A stretch of 64,000 nt of DNA from Chamaecrista fasciculata (GCA_003254925.1 QANZ01044843.1:51610-115609), one strand, 5' to 3'. Positions 42,875 through 55,481 are shown, numbered from the stretch's first letter. Made by a program: numbers and translations. Notes: generated by a model from the sequence alone, not told the origin.

Positions 42875-43568
42875 GTTTTCATATTTAAACCACAGGTTCA
42901 GCAACCTGATGTTTAAAGCGCTTTCTTTACAAGGCAACTGTTTATTTAAAGCTTGATTGAATGCTTATCGATCATGTCATTCATGTGATACTGCATTTTG
43001 TCCATGCTCAGGTCGTTTCAATGTTATTTTTGTTCTCATATCATTTACAAGTACCTCCATATCTAATGCTTAGCTAATTTTTATTTACTTTTACAGTTTG
43101 TCCCATATGATAGGTAATTAATTAGGTATACTATTCAACTTTTTTGTCTCTAATAAGTCTATAACCCTACAAGAGTCAATCCATCTAAATTTATAACTCA
43201 GAAGTTAGTCCATCTGTTATCTATGTGATAATTTTGACTATTTTGTTATTATATAAATATATATATAAAAAAAAATTCAGTCAAATGGCTCATCAGTCCA
43301 TGGCACAAAAATTTGAGTGCTACTGAGAGTTATTGAATTATTGGGAAGTTATAATGTGCACACAAATATGAATACTAGGTCATTTTCTAACTTCAACGAG
43401 TGTTTCTGTATAATTTCAAAATAAAAGGGATATATTCTGGCTAAACGTAAATAAATAAAGGTATATATCAGAGTTATCATCTTTTATAATTTAGTCTTTC
43501 AAAAGATTATTATAATCAATTTATTCTCTCACATTGTCACGTGTAAAATTTCTTTCGATGTTATGATA

Positions 43569-43768
43569 TGGAATTGGATCTTCTGCATTTTTAATTTGGT
43601 GCATTTTTGTGCATTTTAAAGAGATGAAGGAAAAGGTAGAAAGAGAAAATGTGAGTCCCACTTATTTATTATTTTGTGGGACTCACATTTTCTCTCTCTA
43701 CTTCTTCCTTTATCTCTCTAAACTTCACAAAAATGCAGAGAATAGAAATGCAGGATCCACCTCCTATG
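43569..43768. mobile_element. Fold-back MITE, second larger copy
   Basis: AAAATGTGAGTCCCAC and GTGGGACTCACATTTT form a perfect inner inverted repeat around a TTATTTATTATTTT loop. Outer arms GGATCTTCTGCATTTTT and ATGCAGGATCC pair imperfectly. It is clearly related to 4907-5094. Confidence 0.75.
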
Positions 43769-44522
43769 ATCCTTTAACCCAAATTCCTTTCAATGTTAAT
43801 AACTAAATTGAATTAACTTAATATCACTTTCATATTCAAATTTTCATCTAAGTAAAAAGTTCTTGAGTCTTCATATATTATTGAGTTATTTATATGTTAT
43901 TGACTTTTAATCTATGGTAATTCCAATTCAACTATTCTATTTTTATTTTTAATCACTGTTTACCTTTATTAGCTTTATATACTATAATATTAAGCAAATA
44001 CATTATACATTTTAGGCATCCGCGTAGATTTATATATATAGACTTTAGGTACTGCAGTTCTCTTTTGCAAGGTTTTAATATTAATATATAAATACAAGTT
44101 TTATAAATTAACATAAATTAACATAATTATAGTCAACTTTAATAACATTTATTAATATTAATATCATCAAGTAACATTTCAGGATTATTTTCTACCAAAT
44201 TTAGATTCATAATTAATATTTTTTAACATTTGACTCATGTATAGTAAATGCATTTTTGCACGTAATTTCACTTGTATAAATACCTTTACCAAGTCACTGT
44301 ACTAATTAATTTATTGCACCAATAATGGTTTCCACTCGACATCTTAATAAAAGTAATTTCTACGTACACTCTCATTGTCTCCCATATGTATACTAGACTC
44401 TCTTTTTATTCCCAATATTCCCTATTTCTTCTCCATATATTCATTTAAATAGGCATTCCAAACAAGAAATTCTTGAATAAAGTAGTTAATACTTACTTTG
44501 CTCTTCAAACTTGTTTTATCAA

Positions 44523-44571
44523 AACTTGCATGTGTATCTTTCGGCCAAAAAACAACTTGCACGTGCATCTT
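44523..44571. repeat. Tiny flanked insertion (TCGGCC-A(n))
   Basis: AACTTGCATGTGTATCTT (44523-44540) and AACTTGCACGTGCATCTT (44554-44571) match at 16 of 18 bases and enclose TCGGCCAAAAAAC. The two mismatches suggest an older insertion than the perfect cases. Confidence 0.65.
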
Positions 44572-44608
44572 TTCTTTTCATCGAAGGTTAATGAAAAAAT
44601 CACCGATT

Positions 44609-45110
44609 AAAGGGTCATTGTGATTCTAAATGTATGTCCTAATGTTCATTTTAATCCATTATGTTTTAAAATGTTCAAATGAGTCTTAAATGTTGCCAAA
44701 AATTCATTATGCTCTCAAACTATTGAATATGCCTCGTTTCAAATTCAAACGTGACAAGTTTTGAGCTGTGTTATGTTCTCAAATAGTGTTTTCTCTATCC
44801 AGTTGGGATCGTCAACGAGGTCAAATCGATCTTAAAAGTAGATCACTCATTTCATGGTCAAACAAGCAAAGTTGAGGATAGATCGACCATTTCAAATTCT
44901 AATGTGACGAATTCAGAGCTACAAGTTCCTCTTAAAAAGTTCTTTGAACTTGAAATGAGATATGAGAAAAATATGACCAAATTCAATAGTTAGGGACAAA
45001 AATGAAACATTTTACCAATATTTAGGACCAAAATGAAACATTTTGCTAACATTTAAGACCAATTTGAACATTTAAAACATAAAGGACCAAATGACCTTTT
45101 GACCTTGTAT
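44609..45110. mobile_element. Fold-back repeat of the 'ggaccaaaatgaaac' group
   Basis: The left arm (AAAGGGTCATTGTG...TTTTAAAATGTTCAAATGAGTC) and right arm (GACCAATTTGAACATTT...AAATGACCTTTTGACC) are inverted copies. The centre (phrases such as 'ggtcaaacaag' and 'gaggtcaaat') is shared with the repeat at 53142-53656, so they belong to one family. Confidence 0.65.
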
Positions 45111-45224
45111 TAACATATTCTGATCTTTTGTAGTTTTCCATGACTAATATACATGAAATATCAAATGGTGGTGAGAATCCAAAAAATCTAAAACTCACCC
45201 TCAAGGCGATTCTACAACAATTTA

Positions 45225-45515
45225 ATGAATGAATATATTCAACAAATAAGGAATATAATGGATGGACAAGAAGAAATTATTACAATTTTACAAAGATGGT
45301 TACCTAATCTTAGACGGCATGATAGAGCAAGAAAGGTTCCTAATGAAGAATTTGAAAATTATTATAGAGTAGGAAGAAATAAGCATAGAAGAGATAGGCA
45401 TGATATTCTTCATGAGAGAAGTAAATTAGAGAAAAACTTTGGCAGTGTCAAATTAAAAATATTACATTTCAAAAGAAAAAAATAATGTTGATGAAAATCT
45501 AAAGTGGGATGAGTA
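45225..45515 (+). pseudogene. Ty3/gypsy-type gag fragment, decayed
   Basis: The open frame has a charged stretch (RRHDRARK, KHRRDRHDIL) and then LEKNFGSVKLKI, and after a stop-interrupted join NNVDENLKWDE. This resembles the plant gypsy gag pattern 'LGSIKMKIPSFQGKNDPDAYLEWE'. No protease or reverse transcriptase follows. It is a short remnant with no gene function inferred. Confidence 0.5.
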
Positions 45516-45681
45516 GGTAATATCTCATGGGAGATATATATGATGAAGATCCTATTGCCATATAGGATGATATGAGAATTGAGGAAAAAATATGCTCAAC
45601 CTTACTACAATTGATTGTGTTGAATTTTCATTTACTAATAACGAGACTCTTGATACACACATGTTGAAGAGATAATACTTC

Positions 45682-45722
45682 GATTATCTCTACTTTTTTT
45701 TTTGGCCTGAAGATTATCTCTA
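45682..45722. repeat. Tiny flanked insertion (TTCAGGCC-A(n), minus)
   Basis: GATTATCTCTA at 45682-45692 recurs at 45712-45722, enclosing CTTTTTTTTTTGGCCTGAA. Read on the minus strand the insert is TTCAGGCC followed by As. The duplication is 11 bases, or about 16 with one mismatch. Confidence 0.65.
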
Positions 45723-45784
45723 GTTTTGATAGCTATATTTTTACTGTGTAATTTTTTCCTTGTGTATACTATTGAACCTTGTGA

Positions 45785-45826
45785 TTCCCAAAATCTTTTT
45801 TTTTTTTGACAAGTTCCCAAAATCTT
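45785..45826. repeat. Tiny flanked insertion (CTTGTC-A(n), minus)
   Basis: TTCCCAAAATCTT at 45785-45797 is repeated perfectly at 45814-45826 with TTTTTTTTTTGACAAG between. On the minus strand the insert reads CTTGTC-A(10). It lies only about 100 bases from the previous insertion. Confidence 0.75.
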
Positions 45827-46705
45827 ATTAAACACAATGAAAAGTAATCAAAATTATAATAAAAATTGAATTCATTAGTTTAAAATACAATGAAGACAAT
45901 TATTCATTTTCTTTTAATATTTTAAATTTTTAAATAAAACATTTAAGTACACTTTAAGAGATGGAAACCCACTAGGATCAAATATTAAGATAAATAAAAG
46001 CGTAATTCAAGGAAAGAAGACATTTAGAAAATGGCCTAAATATGTAACTTCCATATTGCTTGTATCGGTAATTGGATCCGAATAACTAAAACAGGAATCA
46101 AGCCCCCTTTAACCTCTTGAAAGCTAAATTCAATCATATAAAATTTACCTAGGAGCTGCATAATAAACACAAATTTCATTCTAATGTCCAGTGCCCATTG
46201 AATGTTAGATCAGTTTATCAGAGAGAAAAGCATGACATGAATAGTTCATTCTTTTTGCTTTTTCTACTTCATATATCAAGTAGAAGATTTCGGTTCAATC
46301 TGCCAAACATAGTACATGATTTTGCTAACGGCCAACTCATTCAAATTCAATTGGCAAACATATAAACTCGACTCTCTCAAAGGAAGAAGCTTACTTCAAT
46401 TGAGTCAAATCCAAAAATACAAATTGAATCTCACCTATTAATTCAGACCTCATTAAAACTTTTCCTCTCAAAAAGATAACCTCAAAATATCTGATATTAG
46501 CAAGTACAAGCAAACTGTACACTTCTCATAAAGACAAATTTGAAGGGGTAGAAAGAAAAATAACAAAATTTTTGTGATGTAACAATAAAAGAGCTTCAAC
46601 GAGAGAAACCATTTTAGAAAAAAACTATATTTTTTAAAACAAAAAGTAAATTAGGAGAAAGGTATAGGCTAGGCTCACTAACAAGGTGTACTAAAATGCA
46701 AGTTT

Positions 46706-49700
46706 TCATGTAAACTTGGTGCTATAGAAACCATTCGGTCCCGGAACAGGAATAGGCCGAGTTGCAGGAAAGGAAGGTTGCAAAAGAGGAATGTGGTTCT
46801 GTAGCGCAAAGGGTTGTGGGCCGCCAGCTAGGACTGGTGGGGGAACACAAAGCGGCATTGGTTGACCAACTGCACCTCCTGGTATAAAAAGTATAACAAT
46901 TAGCAAAAGTAAAATGCATATCCAGCCATTTCAAAAAGGATGATACGTAGTTGCTGCAAAACTTGAACTGGGGATGATTAATGTCATGGTATCTAAGAAG
47001 CTATCATTAGAGGCAATTCCAAATGGATATTTTAATAATTACTTTCACATTCATAGTGCAAAAATTGGTAGAAAGATATATACTAAAAAATAAAACGTAT
47101 TCTAAATTATTATGATGATACCTTGCTGCTTCGGAAATTGAACATGATTCAAATTTATCAGAGGGCGTTGTGAGACTGGTGAGATAGCTGTTGCGCCATG
47201 TACCAAATCCTTCAATCAAAAGTAAAGAGATTAAGCTAATGGTGATTACAATAAACATTTTGAGAGGATTTTTTTTTTTATTCAACATAATGTTTATTAA
47301 GATATGGCAAACTATAGCATTATCTCTTTATTCAACATTTCTTTATTCAACATTTCAACTGCAAGACATTTTCAGCCATTTCCTGACAAAACCCTACATA
47401 GGATTTCTAATGTACTTTAATGGTGTGATAACTGTTGATAAAATTCTAATTATCAATGTGTGATTTCTTAGTGCTTCTTCTACTCTTCACTAGCACAAAT
47501 TGCTTCCCATGTCACAAGGCTTGACATAATTTTAGTAAGTTATACTTGAAGAAATTTCCCAACTGAAAAGGGTAATAGCTCCTATCTTACATGAGAAACA
47601 GGATGGACATAGACAAGCTGCCCTGAACGCCCAACCATAACCTGAAAAGAGAAAGCAGACAATATTTTGTTGATGCCGATTCGATTCTTCAGTAAAATCA
47701 ATACAGAGTCTCTTCTATTATTAGAAGGCACAAAGAAAAACCAAATGAGATGGCACATTAAATCATTTTCTTCTTACAGCAGGAGAGCTTGGTTGCAAAT
47801 AAGAAGCTTCAGACAAAGCAGGATTATAATGTGGAGCATATCTTAAAGGTTGTGTCCTATGTGCCAGTTGTCCAACAATCTGTAACCAAATAAGGATGGA
47901 AAAACAGCAGAAATAAGTACCCAAAGAATATATGGATACCTGCATTTCGGACACTTAACATGAAAAACACATCCATGCATGTATATTTGCATGCATGCAC
48001 ACATTAGAGACAAATTAGAGCAATTCTATTGATACATACAGGTTGTGAAAATTGAGAACCACTGCCGCCATTTCCTGCTGTCAAATTACCATACTGAGCA
48101 ACCTTAACAGGCAACGAAGGCCGAGACACAAAAGTATTGAATCCAACTTCTGGTTGAATAGCAGCAATAGGTACAGCAGGAGAGTTATTCGGCATGTAAG
48201 CCACATTTGCAACAGTTGGTACAATTGGCACAGCAGGAGCAGCTGAAATAGGATTTACAAAGGATGGAGAAAAGACTTTGGCAGCTGGATTGAGCTTGAA
48301 TTCCTAAAGGAATGCCAGAAAGGAGGAATTGGAGTTTATTGACAAAGTAAACAACTGTCATATTATTCCCATATAGCATAATTTTTACAGACTTTGTACT
48401 GCCCCCTTCATATTTCCTCAAAAATAACTTAGTAGAAATAGCCATGTATAATAATAACTACAAAATATAACCTAAAAGAACCTAGTGGAAATAGGCACCC
48501 CATTTTTTTTTAACTTTTGGTGCTTTACTTTACACCTTAGTTTTCAAAATTGCAATGTATTTGTGTCCTAGCCATCTCTGGCCATGTTGGTTCCATGTTC
48601 AATGAGTGTTAGAGCCTAGAAAAATATGTATTATTCAAATACAGATGCATGTCAGGCACATGTTTTTGTGGCAGAGTTTGCTTCTGACACATGGTGTGCC
48701 CATGCTTTCTATAGAGAAGCTTTTCAACCAATAGTTGCAGGTATATACTAATTTACCTTGGCATTTTTTGTTGGTCCTGCACTCCTTGGAGCAGATATTT
48801 CAACAGATTTTATAGTCATATTTTGTGACTCTGAAGCAAGACCCACAACTTGAGTGGCATTTGTAGAAGTAGAGTTTGCTAAACCAGACCTTTCAGCAAA
48901 TTGATCATCAGTTTTAACAGATGCTGGAGAACGGTGCGACTCATTAGCAGAAGTTTTTGATGTCATGTATGTGCAGCCTGGCTCAGAAAACTCTACTTGG
49001 GCAGGAAGCATATCCACTGCAATGCAAATAGTAGGGAATTAAATTAGGAAGGAAACAAAAAACCAAAAAAGAAAGAATTAAGAAAGCATTATCCTTGTGA
49101 TAGCCTGATAGGATGAGGAGAACTAAATAATAAAGGAAGAGACTGTGGTCCATGAATCAAATTATATGGGCCTGGTAGGAGATATTGGTCAACCAAAAGA
49201 AAGGTAGATGCATGATATTAGTCAACCAAAAAGGAAAGAAAGGTAGAAGCATGCTTACAACTTTTATAGCACTATCTTATAACAAAACTTGGAAAATAAA
49301 TAATGCAAGCATTAAATCTTTTCTTCTTCTATATTTAGAACTACATGCAAATAAGTATATCAAAAAGCATATATATAATGCCGATGCATGTACAGTTCTT
49401 AAATGAATAACTCTCCCTAATCAGGCTAACAAATCAGCATGCCTTATAAGAACAGATCAGCCGAGGGTGTTGGCATAATGTATACCACTATACTATACTA
49501 GAAATTCTATGTGCACATTGAGGAAAATATCCACTAGTTACAAAATTTGTCATATTTAATAATTCTGAATAGGATCATTTTAGATGCAGAAGAGAGCAGA
49601 AATTCAACTCACTTTTAGGGCTAGACGAAGGGCCTTGAACCTTTTCAGCCTGCACAAAATAATGACATTAAATCAACATGTGGAAAGATTAAAAACTACA

Positions 49701-52700
49701 TATACTTTAGACTTATATTAGCATACACTTTTCTCTTCCAAAAACTCCAACTTCTGTCTTAAATCATCAATTTGCCCATTCATCAAATCATCTCCATCCT
49801 GTCTGTCAATAAAACAGTTGACACGGACCCAAGGATAAGAAGGAATAAATGTCATCAATCAGTAACTTATTAGAAGTATGTGCCATGCACTGGGAATTTC
49901 ATATTGAAATTGTAATCTAAAATTCCAAATAGAATCATACAATCCATCAGTAGCATCAAGACATGCATAAAAAGTCTAATAACATGTTTGCATATTAAGT
50001 ATACTTTAGAAAAAGAAGCAAAAGAAACTCATCATGTTAAACAACACAAATAAGTGTATACGGTAAAAATTCCAAGATTCATTTAAAAAAAAAGAACAAT
50101 TTCTTCAAAAATTTAATCTCAACGAAAAAAGATTGGAACTAAAATATGGTAAGAATCTACCCTTGCTATTATTGTTAGGTTGGAAGTTGTTATGCTTTAT
50201 AATTAGCTTTTATTATTCTGTGGGAAATTGATATGCTTTTATTACCTATATGAAGCCTTCTTAGTCACTGTAATTCAGACATGAATTTGATAACAGAATA
50301 TCCATATTTTGATCTCCCTCCGCTTCTCCTCCTTCTCTTTTCCCTCCTATTCCAATCTCCACCTCATTTCTTCTATTCCCCCTCCTATTCTCTTCTCCCT
50401 ACTCTCCTATTCTCCCCCTCATTTCTTCCCTTTTCCTTCCCTCATTTTTTCCTCTGTTATCAGTCCTACATCAAGTGGTATTAGAGCCTAACCTCTTTCC
50501 ACCCACGTCCACTGCCAATATTGTTAAAAAAAAAAACCTCGGGAAGATCTCAAAGTATTTTTTAAAACAAAATGCTAATGTTAAGACATATCACCTACTT
50601 CTGGTCACCGAATAAGTAGTCTTACAAGAAATCTTACTCTCTTGAGGAGAGTTCCTTCCAGCCCAAGGGAATGATGTAATACCTTGGAAATTATATTATA
50701 TGAAAAAGGGAAAAAAATAAATACTTCCTAGAGAATAATAATTCTTGAAACTTTCCTTGATTATATTATCTTGGAAGTTGTTAACTTGTTATGCTTTTTA
50801 ATTAGCATTTATAGCGTTGGAAGTTGTTATGCTTTTATTACCTATGACTTGAGCTCCCTATATAAAGCCCTCTCACTTATTGTAATCCAGACTTGAATTT
50901 GATAGTATAATATCCATATTTTGGATCTCCCCTCCACTCCTCTTCTATCATCTCCCTCATTTCCTCTATTCCCCCTCCTTTTCTCTCCTCTCCCTCGCTT
51001 CTCTTTTTTCTTCTCTCATTTGTTCCTCTGTTACCAGTCCTACATCACACCAAAATCTGACATGATTAAGCCCGAGAAACTAGCAGCATTTTAATTATGC
51101 CTTACATGCCATTATTCTCCAGTCATCAAGAGCGAGCCTATGAGACAAAATGCTAACTACCTGGTAGCCGTACCTATATGATATATATATATATATTCGT
51201 TTTCTGGATGGATTCTACATTCTAAGTTTTCAAAACTTGATTTTAAAAGCAAAAACAAAAGTTGTCACGTCCAGTGCGAATAAATTTTTCTAAACTTGTA
51301 AGCAAGACAGAGGCTTCAAGAACTTCACAGATACATAATCAAATCACTATTTAACAGAAGGTATACATATTTTTCTAGATTCAGAAGCTAGTGAATCGTT
51401 CAGCAAAGAGCAACATTAAATTTTCCAAATTTCATTCTTAACTTTTAGGCTCATAATCCACTTATTCAAATCAAAACTATACAGAAAGTTTCCTTGCTTA
51501 TCAGGATGTTGTGCACAGTTGCTCATTACAAACGCAAAACAAAATTCTAAATCTAAATGACAATCAGCAAGTTAAGAATTTGAAGCTAAAACTCTATTGC
51601 TTCCCAAGTATAACTAGACATTAACTTGGGTATACTAATGCTCGTCTCTCCATCTATATCAATGGACTTAACTAAGATTGTACCTTGATTGCTGAACATG
51701 CCTCTTATCCATCAAACCCCCTTTTGGTTTCTCTGTGTTAGGAATTTGACTCTCGGAACAAGGAGCAGTCTGCTCAGCTGCCTCTTCTTCATTACCAGTT
51801 ATATTTCCGCCAACACCATCTGAAGGAAGTGTTACTCCCTATACAGGACCACATTTACATTAAGCACATAGTTATGCACTACAATGAGCCATGTTTGGGC
51901 ATATAAGAAATACAATGACTAGGAAGAATGACTAACCTTAGCAACGACTTGCACTAGGTCACCTGATAGGATTACTAATGTCTCTATCAATCCATCCTTG
52001 CCCACATTTGTTTTACTCTTTCCCTTCTTGGTCATCTTTGCTTTCTTCAAAATGATACCTGAGCATCATAGGAATTAAAAGAATGCCCGCAGGAATCCAG
52101 CATTCCCACAGATGAAAAAAATTGTAGATAACAGAGTATCAGGCCCGAACTTGTTGGGAAGTCAATTCAATGCATCTATCTATAAACATAAATACAAGGT
52201 AAATCTTACATAGTTCTTGTTCCATAAGTGAAAGAAACTTATCATATGCAACCAGCCCAATAGTACCCATTGTGTAACCCCCAGATCCAATAGGAAAGAC
52301 AAACAATTAGTAAGATTTAAGATCGAATTCCTGATTCAATACAACTCCTCTCTTCACTCCATTTAGTGAATGAAAGGTACAAAAAGAGAATACCAAGATA
52401 AATTTATGGCGCCTGATAAACTACTCCCACATTTAATGTATGGAACCAAAATCTATCCACACCCATTAGATCCAACATTCGGGTTTCAATAAACAGATTA
52501 TGATGCAACCAAATAATCAACGAAGAAACGAATCACACATGATCCTGCCCAGACACAAGCAGGATCACCAGAATTTCCCATCCCAAGATAACCTAATCAG
52601 CATTCCAACACATTTAAAGCCGGACATAGCTGAAAAGAAAAAAGGGCAAAAATTAATCAGCAAAAAAAAAAAGTACGCACCATAATCACTATCAACAGAA

Positions 52701-52858
52701 GCGGTATGGAAGATTCCAGAATATATAGAGCCATCCTTAACGTGCACGTCAACGGAGAGGCCAATGATGCACATGGTGGCGAAAAGCAAAGCCTCGCTGA
52801 GTGATGAAGAAGAGGAAGAAGAGTCGTCGGAGAAGGAGTCTCTGTTTCTGCAACCCAT
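46706..52858 (-). CDS. Lsm domain-PAM2 protein, CID/ataxin-2-like (poly(A)-binding-protein interactor)
   Basis: Eleven exons (minus): 52681-52858, 51937-52058, 51684-51838, 49727-49802, 49613-49649, 48757-49016, 48040-48303, 47778-47879, 47591-47641, 47122-47209, 46706-46878. They give 1506 nt (501 aa) in frame. The N-terminus is Ser-rich, then an ataxin-2-type Lsm fold (about residues 24-100: MCIIGLSVDVHVKDGSIYSG, TLVILSGDLVQVV). A short coiled-coil-like stretch (DDLRQKLEFLEEK) precedes a PAM2 motif, KLNPAAKVFSPSF (279-291), which binds the MLLE domain of poly(A)-binding protein. The C-terminus is Pro-rich. No LsmAD domain was seen, unlike CID3/CID4. Exon 4 needs the donor AGT|GTATGC; the other nearby GT would create a stop. 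It resembles Arabidopsis At5g54920 (memory). Confidence 0.9.
50170..51044 (+). mobile_element. TRIM-like miniature LTR retrotransposon in CID-like intron
   Basis: Two direct repeats of roughly 280-300 bp share 'ttggaagttgttatgct', 'tgtaat(t/c)cagac', long pyrimidine tracts and the end CAGTCCTACA (left ends at 50470, right at 51044). Directly after the left copy is TGGTATTAGAGC (50476-50487), a near match to the primer site for initiator tRNA-Met (TGGTATCAGAGC). Only about 290 bp separate the repeats, with no gag or pol, as in TRIM elements. It is antisense to the host gene (intron 3). The left repeat may be truncated at its outer end, and no target duplication was found. Confidence 0.7.
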
Positions 52859-53141
52859 AATACCTATCTATGTGTGATCGATGCACTGAAAAATTCAGAG
52901 TTTTTTCTCTTCTCTAGAAATTTCTTTACGCTATCGAGGTTTGTGAAGCTACGTAGAGAGATCTGAAGTAAAGACGGTGCTCAGCGAAAAGCACATTACG
53001 TTCTTCTTATTTATTTGATTTCTCAATTCATGCGCTGATTGTCTTCTCGTCTTTTTCGGAACCTAAAAATTACCAGGATTTTGGCATTTGTGTTTCCCAC
53101 GATGACCTCTATATTTTTTAATATTTAACTTTTTTTTTTTT

Positions 53142-53656
53142 GGCCAAAGTCTCAAATTGGTCCCTCATGTATGGGATAGATTTCAAATTGGTTTTTTTAT
53201 CTTTTATTTGTTTTAGATTGGTCCTACATATTTTCATGATGTTTCAAATTGGTCCCAAAATACTGAATGTGGTTATATCTTTTTCATTTCAAATTCAAAT
53301 ACGATTAATCTAGAGTTCTTTTGACGAGTACTTTGAGACCATCAACAAATGAGGTCAAATCAAATCCTAAAAATGGGTAAAGCGTTTTACGGTCAAACAA
53401 GTGAAATTGGTCATCTCTTTCATTTCGAGTTCTAATGCAATGAGTACGAAATAATGTTCTAACTCTTGAAAAGTTATTTCTCTACCCAGTTAAGATTACT
53501 AGCAAATGAGGTCAGATTGAGTTTTCATAGTACGTTTGGGACCAATTTGAAACATCATGAAAACATGTAGGATCAATTTGAAGCAAATAAAAGATAAAGG
53601 ACCAATTCGAAATCTACCGCATACATAACATAAGGGACAAATTTGAGACTTTGGCC
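53142..53656. mobile_element. Fold-back repeat with GGCCAAAGTCTCAAA ends
   Basis: The left end GGCCAAAGTCTCAAATTGGTCC and right end GGACAAATTTGAGACTTTGGCC are inverted, with about 150-bp arms. A T-run of 11 precedes it and one of 7 follows. It lies about 280 bases upstream of the CID-like start codon, so it sits in or near that promoter. Confidence 0.75.
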
Positions 53657-54591
53657 TTTTTTTAAGCTTTTTCAATTGATTTTTTTTTGCATTTTTTTTA
53701 AAAAATAAATTACACTGCCAGGTAGTATAAATAAATTTTATAAGAATATTTTAAAATACAACCAATTTTTTAATTAAATAAAACTGTTAATTTCTCACTT
53801 TTTGGATCTCAAGAATTGTGTGTGGTCATCAAAAAATAATTTAAACTCATCTCAAGGTAAAACCAAAAATCTCAAAATAATTCAACAATGAACGGTTTGA
53901 ACTTTTTAAAAAAACTATAATTCTCTCATGTAAATTTAATATTTTCATCATAATTCAAAGGTCAAAAAAGTTGATAAAACAAACAAAAATAGAGTTGAAT
54001 GTGATCTAGTTTACTCAAAAAAAAAAAATTGGTAAATCCCCTAAAAGAATGATTCATGTATTTAGTTTCCATGAAGCATTTCTGATATTTAAATCAGTAG
54101 ATGAGAAAGTAGGAGATGAATATTAAGGGAAATAAAAAGTTTAGCCCTCATAACTTTGTTGACTGAGTATTATTTATGAGATAGGCAATACTTGTAGAGA
54201 CACGTTTATTAGGATGTTGTTATGATATATATTTATATATTTAAGATTATGAATATAGTTAGGAGGATATTTCTATTATTATATTTCTAATTTATCAGAA
54301 TTAGTAAGAATCTCTAATATTAAAGGGTTAGTTAGTATCTCTATTTAGTATCTAGTTAGTATCTCTATTAGGTATATATAAGGCACTCTTTATTTAATAA
54401 TATTAACACATTATTCAATAGCACAAGTCAACAAAGTAATACTTCATCATGATTATTCCCTTCTTTAAAATGAAAATGGAAACATAAAATGGAGTAGTTA
54501 TTAGCAGAGATGGGTTGCCCCAAGGTCTCTCAATGAGATCTAGGAGTCTTGTCTCTAGATTCACTAGGATGCTAATAAGTAATAACCAATT

Positions 54592-54637
54592 TCGGAACTT
54601 AATGTTTGTTCAAAAAAAAAAAATCGGAACTTAATGT
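54592..54637. repeat. Tiny flanked insertion (TTGTTC-A(12))
   Basis: TCGGAACTTAATGT at 54592-54605 is repeated perfectly at 54624-54637 around TTGTTCAAAAAAAAAAAA. The perfect 14-base duplication and intact A-run suggest a recent event. Confidence 0.8.
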
Positions 54638-54796
54638 AATTCTGAATTTGCCAAGGTTTTCTAAGTTGAGTATAAAAAATGTAGGGAACTAGTATATGCA
54701 TACCATTCAAGGATTCTAATTGAATACTCATGTTAAATCAAGATATTTGATGACAAAAGTTTATTGGGGATCCTATACAAAAAAATAAAACAAATG

Positions 54797-54845
54797 ATGT
54801 TGGGCTTCTTATTTTCTTTTTGGACTATATGTTGGGCTTCTTATT
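54797..54845. repeat. Tiny flanked insertion (ATAGTCC-A(5), minus)
   Basis: ATGTTGGGCTTCTTATT at 54797-54813 is repeated perfectly at 54829-54845, enclosing TTCTTTTTGGACTAT. The insert has a shorter A-run than the others but the same CC-A layout on the minus strand. Confidence 0.75.
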
Positions 54846-55481
54846 ATCCTCTCATTCCATCAACAATTTTTTTTTCGTGCATATTATCATAATAATGAGT
54901 AAATTAATAACTTAGATTATTGAAAGATTAAAATATATAATTTAATTCTTGAAAGAATTAGATGATATATTTATTAATCTTTTATTGACTAAACTATAAT
55001 ATTTGATTCTTTTAAAAACTACCAAATATACCACGAGGTTCTTTTAAAGATTAAATTGTATATTTCAATTTTTCAAGAATTAAATTGTCAACTTGTTAAT
55101 CATTCGAGAACTAAATTGTTAGTTTACTCTTATATCCCAAAGGATATTATGACACCATCTCAAGAACCTCATATCCCACACCACCTTTAGGTTTCCAGCT
55201 TAACTAAATTTTAATAAAATACCGATTGTATCATTTCCATAACAACTTTTAGTTACTATTCCAATTATATTATAGACAATTTTAAATACCATAATATTTA
55301 TAATACATAATAATATATCAAGCCACTACTGCTATATTACAACAAGGATGACAAACATAGGATACAAAAACAAAATGGCAAAAGGAGGCAATAGCATTCA
55401 GATTACAATCATATTAACAGACCCTAAAATTGGTCCTTCTGATACTTTTGTGGTGTATCTCTCTCTAATAACCTAGTGATC

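Larger units (their letters stand above)
41223..46705. other. Repeat-filled convergent region between AT-hook and CID-like genes
   Basis: After the AT-hook 3' UTR this 5.5-kb gap is mostly mobile-element debris: the PIF-like element, a MITE, a fold-back repeat, a gag fragment and three tiny flanked insertions (listed separately). About 42900-43560, 43810-44520 and 45830-46700 are AT-rich with nothing recognisable; the last includes the 3' UTR of the CID-like gene. Confidence 0.5.
52859..55481. other. Intergenic region upstream of CID-like gene
   Basis: About 52859-53090 should be the CID-like leader and promoter (minus). After the fold-back repeat the sequence is AT-rich, with two tiny flanked insertions (54592 and 54797) and no recognised gene. 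About 55140-55480 probably holds the MSRA 3' UTR. Confidence 0.5.

Noticed and set aside
42634..42888. Open frame of 84 codons with repeated NFNYN-like words
   Set aside because: It is the AT-rich right arm of the PIF-like element; the apparent repeats come from GATTATAAT words.
50280..50470. Pyrimidine-rich open frames as a Pro/Phe/Ser-rich small protein
   Set aside because: The stretch is part of a terminal repeat that recurs at about 50890-51040, so the open frame is a composition artefact.
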